Source: Straminergon stramineum
Lineage: Eukaryota; Streptophyta; Bryopsida; Hypnales; Calliergonaceae
Assembly (NCBI GenBank): GCA_963920665.1
Contig: OY987266.1
Coordinates: 11,413,001 to 11,477,000, forward strand
Length of the DNA stretch: 64,000 nucleotides
Direction: 5' to 3'
The notes beneath the pieces were generated by a model. The model saw only the letters and a list, made by a program, of their open reading frames with translations. It did no database searches and was not told where the DNA came from. A program made the translations under genes and the position numbers. Numbering within the stretch: the first letter of the stretch is position 1; each line of letters begins with the position of its first letter. This document shows, piece after piece, positions 11,601 through 23,673 of this stretch.

Positions 11601-13326
11601 TCGAACTCTACAAAGCAGGATCATTTCAAGCTGTAAATGTAAGTAGACAATAGAGAGCTTATTATATATATATACATGTTCAGAAATTGCTTTTGCAAAA
11701 GTTCATTATTCCCATTGACTTCTTGCATTGACAAAAAAATCTATATTTATTACATCTATTTTTGTGGTCAAAAATCCATAATCCATAATTAAAAGACTAA
11801 GGAACCTACTTTTTTTTTGGAGAACATGGGCAAACTTTGTTGACTTTGTAATATGGAATTTTTGCTTGAAATATTTAATATGGATGCTACTCATCGTTAT
11901 CTACATGTGAAGCCTCAATCATGTCATTCTAATAAATATTACAAAAATTATGATTTTTTATTTCAATGTCAAAAAGGGTAGCTAACAATATAAATTGTTA
12001 ACTAGAACATTATGACCATTGGGATTAACAACTCTCAATTTCTTATTAGTGATTCTGTTCTTTTTTTTCATCATTTTCAACCTTTCACTCTATAATTATC
12101 TTAAAGATCAATAAGAAATTTTCTTTGGTTAAATTCAACCCATTTTTCAATATATGGAATAAAATCCACATGTTATGGAACATTCCTTTTTTCTTAAGAT
12201 TGTTGAAAGACAAAACTTCACCTTTTGAAAGGGCTAAAATAAACTACTTTTTGAAGTTTAGGCACATTGAACTTGCAATGGGTGGAGATTTTCACTCTAA
12301 AATTTGGAGGGAATGTACTTAAACATGTTAGTTGCAATTTCCTATGGTTGCATTTTAGAGAATAAAAAAAAGAATAAAAGATTTTGGCATTGCTTTTAGT
12401 ATAGTATTTTGAAGAAATTTTGGACCTCAAAACACCATGACCTTTACGGGTTAAAGTATTGAAAAAGGATTTCTATACTTTAAATTTTTGATTTCGAATC
12501 AATTCCCTTACAATTTATTAGCTTTAGATTGAAGGTTAGAGGATTGAATTGACAAAATCTATACTACATTGAATGAAAATGAACCAATGCTACATTGCCA
12601 AAGCCTCTTGTATTAAGTTAATTGGCCTAATTTGTGAAAATTTTGTGATGATCCTCCTTGAAGTAGAAAAATAAAAAAATTCTTCAAATGGGAAAGTGTG
12701 GGCAGAAACAATATCTATTGAAAAATTATTTTTCCAACAAAAGTATGAATTTGTTACAAATTTTTGAAGTGTGTTGCTCTATAGTCTATAAGTGCCATAA
12801 AGTCACTCTAAAACCTAGTACATAAAGTATACCTCTAATGCTCATTTTACTCACGTAAAATAGCTACAAGATTATCCTGAAAGTGCTACATCATTGAAGT
12901 CCTAAATATTAATGTGGCCATATTCTTTGATGGTATTGCACTCAAAAGGTAAAAGACTATTAATGACAATCATTCCCTTCCATTATCAAATGTCACCCTT
13001 CATTTGGTTCTTCTTTCCATTTTTGATTGTACTTGAATTGAGGTTAAGATCCCACCTATTCAACTCCTAGATACAAAGAAGAGAAAAAAATTCAACACTA
13101 TTTCAACGGCCATAAAAACTTTTGAACCCTACTTGCACCTCATACTTGTAAAATTGGGACTAATGTCACAATTCACAAAGGACAAGCTTTGTTACACAAG
13201 AAATGAAATATCACTAGCTTTGCAAATGCCTTTGTATGATTCCGGACTAAGAATTATCACTCTCATGTTATTTACACTAAGATGTGTCGTTAGCAGCCTT
13301 TAAAATATTGTTTGTTGTTGCAAACA
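11601..13326. other. AT-rich intergenic DNA, no gene seen
   Basis: No credible coding region. A stretch near 11990-12060 (ATTATGACCATTGGGATT) resembles the interior of the TTAA element at 34292-35223, so it may be a relic of that family. Confidence 0.6.
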
Positions 13327-14039
13327 TTAACCCCTAAATGTAATTGAAGCAAGGAAGTGGCTTTGGCTAGATGATTTCAAATGGGAAATTCTAAATGGAT
13401 GAAGATTTTTCATCTAATTTTATTTTTGAGTGTTTATTGAGACTATAGTAGGTGGTGGAAATTCCCTCATAGAAGTATTATTTAACTCATTACACAAAAA
13501 AATGCTTAAAACACAAATGACAAAAGATGCTATTTTAGTGTATTTTTGCAACTTGTACATTCTTGCTCTTGATCCAAATTTTTTTAAATATGAAAATGAG
13601 AATTATTTAATTTGAAACTAACTAATGAAATGATGGGTGAAATGAATCTCAATAAGTCTAATTTCTACTCCAATTTGGAATTTTTGTAAAGTACCTAATA
13701 TTCAATAGTTTATTACAATTTGAAATTTACACCTAGAACTATAATGTATTGATTTTCTAATTATGTAATAACAAGTAATTTTGGTTTATGATATGATGTT
13801 CTAAACTATAACAACTATGTTTTTGTATTTGATATGATTTTTTTTCATTTATTCTTCATAAATTCTTTATATATACAAATTTTGTGGAAAATTTTGAAAA
13901 TTTTGAGGACATGTAGAAGATACATGATGTTATTTTTGAAAAAAAATTCCACTCATATTTAATGAAAAAATAGAACATACAAAGAAAATAATATTTATTG
14001 TTGAATACATAGTCTTAGGATACATCTTTTAGGGGTTAA
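13327..14039. mobile_element. Probable TTAA-type element, copy J (713 bp)
   Basis: TTAACCCCTAAATG at 13327 pairs with CTTTTAGGGGTTAA ending at 14039. The inverted identity covers TTAACCCCTAAA and is weak beyond that, so the pairing of these two ends is less certain than for other copies. No coding capacity. Confidence 0.5.
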
Positions 14040-17000
14040 AATTTCCTTACTTTTTTCTTTGTTTAATAGGTTAGGCATCTCATCTAACTCTCTAAAATAA
14101 ACATAATAATGTCCCATCTGCATTTTGAAGACCGAGACATGATAAAATGGTTTGTGTTTAACCCTAAAATGTCAAAGCCTATGATCATGTAGTCAAAGAT
14201 CAAAGTCTTCTACTTTGGATGCTTTATTATGGACTCTTTGGAGGGTTGCTAAGAAGTGCCTTAAGAGGCCCCCAAGTTACATTTATTTTGGTTGTGTAGT
14301 AACTTTTTCCCTATTGCTGAACATTGTTGGTACATTCAATTGTCACAACTTTGATTCACAAATTTGAGTAGTTAAATGGAAGAGGGGTGCGGCAATTATT
14401 GTTTGTATTTCAAAAAGGTTGTATGCAATTTATATTTTTTTTACAAAGATAGAGTGCTAGTTGACTTAGTTGACAACACCTTCTCACAATTTTGCATCTT
14501 ATCAATCGGTTGATTGGTGAAGATCTTTAGTTTGTGATTAAGGAATTGCAAAGATTGACTAGTAGATTGGTAAAGTTCTTCACACACCTTGACAAGCGTC
14601 AGAAAATAATTAGTATGTTTGTTCCTTGAATCAATTAATCTCTAGTTATAAGTACAATTATTACTCCTTATAATAAAATAATTCTTTGTTTTTATTTAGA
14701 TTCTTCAAATCTTGGATACAAGACTCAAAAAGAAACCTTCATCTACTTATGAGATGAAATCAAGATCAAGACTAGATGATTTAATTTGAATAATCTTCTC
14801 TAAAGAAGCATGGTTTCTTGGAAGAGAAATAATTTGTTTCCAAGTTTTGATTCTTCTATCCCAAAGTATGAAACCTTCATTTATTTAGGATTTTTTCAGT
14901 TTTTTGATTTCCTTGTCTCTTGCTCCAACAAATAGAAGCAATGTGTGATGAAAAGCAGTTATGAAATGAAAAATATTTTTAATATTGTGTATCATATCGA
15001 GTTATTGATTGGTGAATTGGTAAAAGTTTGAAGTTGGCGGTGAAAGAGCTATGAAGATTGATCAATAGTTTAGTGGAGTTTATGATGCATATTGATATCA
15101 TTTGCACTCACATATTTTTTGTTAAGATTTTTGTTAGTCAAACCCAAGGAATCAAGGTAGATTGGTGCTTCTTTCTAAAAAAATTTGAATATTGGTTTGT
15201 ATTAAGGAAATACTATTGTAGAATGTTATTAATGAAACAAGAGGAGAAAGTGATTGATGTGATTGACATCAGTGTGGAAAAGTAGCATTGAAGCCTACCT
15301 TCGAGTACTGTCAAAGTTCAATTAAGTGGTTTGTATCTTTGTTAATTTTTCTTGATCCGCTTTCATTGGCTATGATTAGGATCCATATACCTACGCTATT
15401 GACATTCAAGAACTTAGACAATATTGTCTTTGTAAATCTCATAGATCTAGGATGATCTTTAAAGATCACTATAGCTAAAGATATTACTAGGTGCACAATC
15501 TCAATACCTAGCGTTATCTTCAAATACCATATTGAATGTCAAAATCTACACATAAATTTTTATTTCACAAGGGCCGAGTAGTTGTTGAGGAATAGGTACC
15601 TTTGGAGCACAAGAAAGATGTTCAATTTGTAAACCTCTTTTGTGAGAGTATGGATTACAACTATTTTCGTCTTGTACTTCAATTCAACGTCAACATCGAC
15701 TAATTTATAGCACACTTGCAATATGAAGTTTATATCATTAGGAGGCATGCAACAACAAAAAACTTTACATTTGTTTTAGTTGAGGCGAAGAGACATAACA
15801 AGAATGGGAAAACACGGAAGAAGCACAAATATTGTAGTTGATGTCTTGTCTTCGTCCCTAAAATTGAAGAATCTTTACTTTGAGTGGCCAATGTTTCATG
15901 TTTCAATTTTATGATTGCCAAAACAGCTAAACAAGTGACTTCAATCACCAAGTGAAAATACCATGATACATTAATTTTACAAGGTTTACTTTGTGCCAAT
16001 TAGAAATGTTGATGACGTTTTATGTTGCTTTCTTTTACAATCCCAGGTTTAATTGTCATTATACCACTTTCATTAGATCTTCGTGATTTTTTAGCACTTT
16101 AATTATGTTTTTTGTTTGTTCTATTCTAAGTTGATCTACTACCACACAACTTGCTTTTTTATCCCTTATGAACTTTTTTTATTAATGACTTAAATCATGA
16201 CAACATCCAAAATAACATCCACAAATTCGGCTACATGCTATAGGATTGAATGTTTGTACTTGAAATCTTCCATTTTCATTCTTCTAAAATATTGTAATAC
16301 AAAAGATTTTCCATGTCTTACCTCTTTGAACTTGACATAAGAACATTCTTGTATTTTGAATTTCCCTCATAATTACATTATTACATGAGTCAAGGGATTT
16401 AAATTCACTTAGATATATTTATAAGCGATAAATATAAGTTATTCATTAAATGAGATAGAGGTGCTAAACAAGATTGTAAGTTCCCTTAATTCCTAAATTG
16501 TGGAGAACTTTGAACACACTATTCATATTAATAAATGTATATGTTGTTGTCACCCAATATAAACTTGACCATGACTTGTAAACCTAGAGATAATTGAAGG
16601 ATTTCATGTGAAGTTCCGATTGTTAAAAGCTTATTCATTTAGTTCTAAAAAAAATTTAATTTCAAGCCACAGTTTTTGAATGGATGGTGAAAACAGCTAG
16701 AACTTAATAAAAAATTTCCTTTTTTAATCTCCCTCTCCAAAAAGAAGTAACAAGGGAAATAATTCAATCAAAGAGGCCATCACAATCTGGTTCCACATGT
16801 CAAAATTGGAAAGTTACGAATGCAATCTCTTCTTTATTGTCATCATTTGTGTCTTCATTAAACAAACACAAAATCACACTTAATCTAAGGCATTGCAAAT
16901 ACTTTCTTTTAACAAGTGCGGAATAAGAAACAAAGATACATTCCTTGTTAGTCATGATATTCACACAAAATGAATCTCTTTTTGGTTAGATGTTTTGCTC

Positions 17001-18728
17001 TTTTAGTAGCTCATTAGGGTTCAAAGAATTAAACTAGCTTATCAAACCCTCAAAGCCTTTTGAAAAGCTCAAAATTTCTCTAATGATGAATTTTTTATTT
17101 TTCAAAGATTAAGCTACATGTCTTCTACAAGAAATAGAAATTTTAGATCTTTTGAGAAAATATTACATTATTATGGATTTTTGAAGAGAAGTCTTGAAGA
17201 TTCATATCAAATATAAGATTACCTTAAAAACTATGAAAATTTTACCATATGTGTATTTTATGGTGTAGAACATCATAGTGTAAATCAAATTCTCATGCCA
17301 TATTATAATTAGAAAATCAAAGATTGTGGAAATAGGTCCATAGTTCAAATAGCAATAAAATAATCAACTTTGATGATTTTTAAGACTTAGTAAGCTTCAT
17401 TTCATTCGTTTGGCTCAAATTCAAAAAAGATCATTTTAATAGCTGAATTTTAGACCAAGAGTAAAGAGGTAGAAATTTGCCAAATGTATTAACTAAAAGG
17501 CATCTTTTGTGATTTGTGGATTTAGCACCATTCTCTCTAGAAAATTCCACAGTTCTTCAACAATGGACTTTCTATTGGGTAATGATGCATATTCACTCAA
17601 AAATCTAGAGCCCCTTCCAAAAAAAATTATGATAAATAATATCATAAATTCTTGACTGAAAACATGGCATGATTGACCACTCATCAGGCATTTTGCATTG
17701 GCATTGGCATTTCAAAGTTAATATAAAATGTATGACTATGAAAGGTGTAAAAATACTAGCATATTTTACATTGGCCTCGACATGTTCCAAAAATATAAAC
17801 ATGATTGGCCTTTACTATATAGTGTAGATAGTCTTCTTATTTGTCATATATGCAAGGCTATTTCCATCACCAATGTCTAAGATCAAAATTTGGAGGGACT
17901 ATCAAATTGTGGTCATGGTTATAGCTATGTTTAACATAAAAGAAATGTTGAACATCATAATGCATGGTCTTAGTAAAAGAAAATAATTTTTACATAGTAA
18001 TATTACTATTATTTCCTTTGACTTAACAAAATTGTATAATTTCTTTGCTATCTCTTACAGAACCGTATACTTTGTGGCTTGCCCACATTTTGTGGGGTTT
18101 TTTAGAAACTCCTTTATATGTACAATAGAACATATAATGTATTGATACAAGTGTTAAAAAGGCCTTTTCTTACTCCTTTATTCAATGTCATTAGATTGCA
18201 TGAAATCTAGTTTTATTGTCATTGCAAAAAAATACAATTTGAATAAGAATTCAAATCCTATTTAGAATAAAAAATAGAATAAACCTATTGAATGGAGACA
18301 TTTTTTGACTTCCTAAACAACTTCATTTTTACTTTTTGAAGCTTAAGGGAGTATTTTTGCTTTATAAAATATTTGGGGTACACTTTAAAATGTGTGTCAA
18401 ATTAATTTAAACTTCAAAATTAGTCTTGTGGAGAGGACAAGATTTGTAATTTGTGAAAAATTGGTTTGATTTTGGATGCTCAATCTCTAAGACAAGCATA
18501 AAGTGCATGATTGAAGGGATCCTTACTAAGGTAAACTTGCCTATGACATACCAATCTTTCATGACATGCTCCTAGAGAACTACCTATGAGAGGCTTACAT
18601 CAAGTCATCACAGATTTTTTCTAATAAATGGAATTAGGGCTACGATAGATTGATTTGTGATCATAATCAATGCCTTGGGAGATGGTCATGGAGTTACCAA
18701 TGATTGTCATAGGACACTTATACCTTTC
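14040..18728. other. AT-rich intergenic DNA, no gene seen
   Basis: Frames are short and of low-complexity composition. No RNA gene or transposon with recognisable ends was found. Confidence 0.6.
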
Positions 18729-18731
18729 TAA

Positions 18732-20459
18732 GAGCATCACCACCCATTCATTGGGAAGCTCCTTAGCCCGGGATTGGGTGGGGATGGTGAAAAAAAAGTG
18801 GTCCATCTTGGACCTTGCCAAGGAGAGAGGGAGCCTGGTCATGGTAGAAATGGCACCGGAAACTATCAGACACCGTCCCTGCCAAGCTTGTTGACTTTGT
18901 AAATTTATTCTCTGCACATGATTTTGTTGGGCTTCATATTTTGTTAGCTTGCCAGTGCAATGACATAAGGTGGAAGAATACACTGTGAAGAAGAGAACTA
19001 TAAGCAATGTGAGGGAGAATTTATATTCAAATCACTACTTTTGAAAATTTTGAATTTTTTTTGTCAAACCATTGTATTCAAAATTTTAAAGACATCCAAT
19101 GTGTGTTTAAGATGTTCTTGAGGAAGACTCCAAGCACACCTGGAGCACACTTTTACTTTTCTCATTGCATTTGATTAAGAAAAATTATTTTGAAAAGTTT
19201 TATCCTAAACATTTAAAAAGAAGATGAAGCTCGAGGTGTGCTAGGGGTTTATCTCAAGTACACCTCAAGCACACCTCAAGCAAGCTTTTAAAAAACAAAT
19301 TAAGATTCTTTCAATAGTTTGTTTTAAATTTTTTTTAAATTCGAATGCATTGAGAATAGTAAAAATATGTTGCAATTGTGTTTGAGGTAGACCTCAAGGA
19401 CATATCAACCACATTTTGATTATTTTAAAATTTTGAATAGAAATTTACAACAAATGTGTATTTTCTTTCAATTTTTGAATGCAATGAGAATAGTGAAAGT
19501 GTGGTTGAGGTGACCTTAAGGTCTACCTCAAGAAAACACCTCAAGCAAACTTTAAGAAAAAAATTCAATAGATGTTTTGAATAAATTTAATTTTAGTTCT
19601 TTTTAAATCCAAGTGCAATGATAATAGTGAAAGTGTGCTTGAGTTGTACTTGAGTTGTGCTTGAGGTCTACCTCAAGCACACTCTCACTGTTCTCATTGC
19701 ATTTAAATAAGAAAAAATATTTTTAAAACTTGGTGAAAAAATTCTATTCAAAATTTGAAAAGAAATCAAAGTGTGCTTGAGGTGTGCTAGAGGTCTACCT
19801 CAGCACACCTCAAGCACACCTTTTACTTTTCTTATTGCATTTCAACTAAAAAAATCTTGAAAATTTCTTGAAAAATTAAAAAATAATCAAAGTATGCTTG
19901 AGGTGTGCTTAAGGTCTACCTTAAGTACACCTCAAGTGCTCCTTTTACTTTTCTTATTGCATTTCAATGAAGAAAATCTTGAAAATTTCTTGAAAAATTA
20001 AAAAATAATCAAAGTATGCTTGAGGTTTGCTTGAGGTAGATTTCAAGCACAGCTCAAGGAATTTTTTTAATATAATTTTTCAACACTATTTTTTTTTCAT
20101 TTTAATTCAAGTAAAAGAGTTTTTAAAAAATAATAATAAGTAAAATCATATTTATTTGCATTTTGATTTTTCTTTATTTTATAATCAATTATTCAAGATA
20201 GAGAAATTTCAGTTCAAAATGCATAAAGTAAAAGTTGTAAGTTAACCCTCGGAGGACAAAGGTGTGTTTCTCACAGTTATATTTGAATCAAAATTAAAAA
20301 ATTGTATTTTTCTTGTCAAGTGTGTGATTGACTTTTTTCCTATGTTCTTTGGGCAGGGATAACTAGGGGGTCTCCCTAGCCAAATAGAACATTGGGAGGA
20401 AAAGGGCCCGGGCCGCCCCATTCCTGGAGTTGTGTTTGGGAGGAATAGGTGGTGATGCT
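18732..20459. mobile_element. PIF/Harbinger-type non-autonomous element (1.73 kb)
   Basis: The ends are inverted: GAGCATCACCACCCATTC at the left and the complement of GAATAGGTGGTGATGCTC at the right, followed further in by GCCCGGG-containing segments at both ends (18768-18776 and 20406-20415). TAA flanks it on both sides (18729-18731 and 20460-20462), matching the 3-bp TWA target duplication of PIF/Harbinger elements. No transposase frame is present; most of the interior is a palindromic tandem array (19110-20060). A segment at 20242-20290 resembles the left end of the TTAA element at 32256. Confidence 0.75.
19110..20060. repeat. Palindromic tandem array inside the Harbinger-type element
   Basis: About eight degenerate units are seen. 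The core of each is an inverted pair, GTGTGCTTGAGGT then CTACCTCAAGCACAC, followed by CTTTTACTTTTCTTATTGCATTTCAA and an A/T-rich spacer. The last units are spaced about 119 bp apart and nearly identical (about 19830-19945 and 19950-20060); the earlier ones are more diverged and irregular. Each core can fold into a hairpin. Confidence 0.85.
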
Positions 20460-20564
20460 CTAATGAAAACTCGTCATAAATTTTTTTTTTTTATTCCTTC
20501 ATGTCATGGCCATGTTAGAAAATCTTGTAGCCATGTTAGAAAATGTTGCGCTACTGTAGGTGTT

Positions 20565-20745
20565 AAGATGATCATTATGAAAACACTTTTTGCTAATTTG
20601 GGGTAGTCTAGAGACTCTATTGGGCCAATTGGGCTGTACACTTCAAAATTTCATAAAAAAATCTTACTTTGTCCAAAAAATATAATTTCAATTGCTTCCT
20701 TCATTTCATAAATTTGTCTTTGTATGGAAAAAATCTGATTTTTTT
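20565..20745 (+). repeat. Dispersed repeat, copy 2 (pair with 215-400)
   Basis: Same order of landmarks as 215-400: GGGGTAGTCT, GGGCCAATTGGGCTGTACACTT, TATAATTTCAATTGCT, TTTGTCTTT. It starts about 100 bp to the right of the Harbinger-type element. Confidence 0.6.
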
Positions 20746-23081
20746 TGCTCTTGGCAATAGCACAAACCACTCATTCTGCCTATCACAAACAAGTTTATCT
20801 TATTTTATTTCATATTTGTAGCTAGAAAAGGTGATTGCAAGAAAAACTTGACAATATCCTACTTCCAAATCATCTTGTGTTGCAAAGTGTTTGAATTTTT
20901 TTTGGTATCAATACAAGGATCATAGAAATTTTTGGAGGTATTTTTATTTGACCCAAGTCCCCTTCAAGTTGGAAAAAATGGCAATTATTTTTAATTTAAA
21001 CACTAAAGTCCAAAGGCTTTTCTTGTTGAAAAATACTCAAAACTAACCTTTCTATTATGTTGAATTATGCAATCAAGGAAATGGATTTTGGAAAATTCAA
21101 CCTTAGGATCTTACACTACATTTTTGTAAGAGCACAAAGTAAAAATTTTGCAAATTTAGACCCCATAAATTGGAAGATGTTAGTCGCAAAAGTTGAGGGA
21201 AGATATTTTTGAATCCTACTCAAGAATTTTAGATGACTTTGACCACCATTTGAGAGAAACTTTTGCACTATATATTTTTAATTAAGAAATCTACCATACT
21301 AATGACCATATTAGGCTTACCTCTACTAAACTTTCAGTGGTAACAAAGATGTGGAACACTTCCATTAAAATCTTGCAATGCCGAGATGTGCTTAGAATTC
21401 ACACTATACTACACTTTTTTCTACCACTTTTCCTGCCAAATGCAAAAAAAAATATTAAAATTAAAAAACTCAAATCTTCTAGTTTCTATCTAGAAAGATG
21501 ATGCAAGCATCCCAATGCTTATGACATTGGGCATCATAGAGTAAAGGGTCCCATGAAGTTTTCATTTTATTCCCATCATGTTACATTTTAGCTCACTACT
21601 AGAGTTATCATCTTAAGGGATGCCTCAAACTCTTACAATAGATTTTGGAGGCCTTCAAGTATGCTCTCAATTTTTTGAATTACAATGCATATTGAAAACC
21701 ATTAGAAGAGCAATTTTAAAATCTTTCCAATGATATTAATATTTTATGTTGAATTTGAAGAGAAATTGCTCATGAAATCCAAAATTCAAAGTTTTCATCA
21801 TCAATACCCTTAGCAACAAATTTTGTAGGCATAGCTTGTTCTCAATTTTTGAATTAGAAAGCATTTTTTACATTTACAAGCACAATTTGAAGACCTTTCC
21901 AATGGTATATTATATACTAAAGTTGAAAGAAAAAATCAATTTATGCAATCAACATTCAAAGTTTGAACGTCAATATTATGTTAAATCTCACATTCTTTCA
22001 ATGTCTTCACATGCCAACTAGGGCTTTTTTTCGGACTAGTGTCCCATGTGCTAGCTTCACTGCACATGCTAGATTTGGGAGGGACAGATTCACATTGGTC
22101 AGATTCTAACAAATTTGGTGAAATTTCGCCAGAAAAAAAAGCCCCGATGCCAACCTCTCCTTGAACTTCCCCTTAGTCTTTTTGCTACCCCCTTTAAAAT
22201 TCAAGGAATATTCTTATGTTTCTCTTGCCCTTCAAGTTCTATTTTGCAAAAAGAAAGTTCCAACTTCTAAATTGTAAGTCTGATTTGTATGAAAATTAAT
22301 TATATACAAACAAAGCTTTGTGAATTCCACATCTCTAAAACAATTTCAAAAATTCTAAAAAAATTGAAACAAGAAGAGCCTATCCAATCCATTTTGTCCC
22401 TCAAGGGTTCAATGGGCCTTTAATAGGGTTAATTTTTTGGAAGTTTTACTATTTTTTCAAACAAAAATAAAATTTTTTTTTTTCATGGAATTCCTACTGA
22501 CCTATATGGTGCAAAACTTTTGAAGATATTTTTTTTGCTTGAAATGTTGAAAATACTACATTGTAAGTGTATTATAAGTTTTTTGTAAATTATTTTGTTA
22601 TTTAAGTCTTATTTAAAACACTCTAACTACCCCATGACTTATCCATTCATCACAAAACTTGCAGGGGTTTCTTGAAAATAATAGTCCTAAAAATATGTAG
22701 AAGATGGTTTGTTGTATGAGCTGCGATACACAATTATATGGTGTCATTAATTGCTAAAGGTCAAAGGTATGGTTTGAATATAATGTTAACCAATTTGCTA
22801 CACATTACAAAAGAATGTTCCCAAACAAAAACACAATAGAGATATCCTTTGATTCCAACTTTTTTTAATCCTATATTTTTCTTTAACCTCCTATAACTCT
22901 AAAAGTTTATAAATAATCAATATAGTATGTTCTACCATTTTGGAAAAATTGAACCTATACAAATTCAAATTTTTAGAAGGTTTAAACATATTAAGAACTT
23001 TGTGTCAATTTATGGTATATGACTAGCTCTAGAAAATTCATGACTTATTCTTACTTTTGCCAAATAAGGCATCAAAAATAG
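20746..23081. other. AT-rich intergenic DNA, no gene seen
   Basis: No credible coding region. There is partial internal similarity between 21640-21760 and 21830-21960 (TTCTCAATTTTTGAATTA followed by a GACCTTTCCAATG-like segment), which looks like a diverged tandem duplication. Confidence 0.55.
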
Positions 23082-23096
23082 CAGGGTTGACAAATC

Positions 23097-23312
23097 CGAA
23101 CGTCCGCCCCGAATTCACGTCCATCGTTCGAACGTCCGGACGCACGGACTCCAACGGACGTAGCGTCCCTAGCGCCGTCCGCAGGTGGACGGCGCGGTCG
23201 TGGCAGATGGGCGCGGCGGACGGGCAGGGCGGACGGTGAAGGGTGGATAGGCGCGGCGGATGGTGGAGTGCGGACGGGAGGGGCGGACGGTGGAGGGCGG
23301 ACGGGGGGTTAA
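23097..23312. repeat. GC-rich CGTCCG/CGGACG subterminal repeat zone
   Basis: About 215 bp of GC-rich DNA within AT-rich surroundings. Motifs CGTCCG, its complement CGGACG and GGCGGACGG recur many times in both orientations. Short repeated motifs next to the terminus are typical of transposase-binding regions in hAT elements. A 60-codon frame across it is probably not a gene. Confidence 0.8.
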
Positions 23313-23673
23313 AGGATTAGGCCGTTGAGTAACGGGGTTCAATGTTTATTTATCAATGTTTTTACCAATTGCAGCATGTCATTTGAGCTTAGATTTTTGT
23401 TTTTCATATATTTCAATTGTCATGTAATGTAGTAGTGTATGTTGCTTCATTCAAAAGATAAAACATATTGTGCATTTTTAATTTTTCTATGAAATTTCAG
23501 TTTCATTTTGAAACAAAATCAAATTTAAAATTCTAATACACGAACAAGATGTATATCATCAATAAACAAACAATTTTTATAATGAAATGATTGAACAATA
23601 CATTCTCAATATGTGCTCAATATATCATGAGCAACTAAGCAAAAAAATATTTAAGCTTTTAATTCCTCAATTC

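Noticed and set aside
18621..19007. 128-codon minus-strand frame at the left end of the Harbinger-type element
   Set aside because: It crosses the element border and its terminal repeat, so it is a chance frame and not a transposase.
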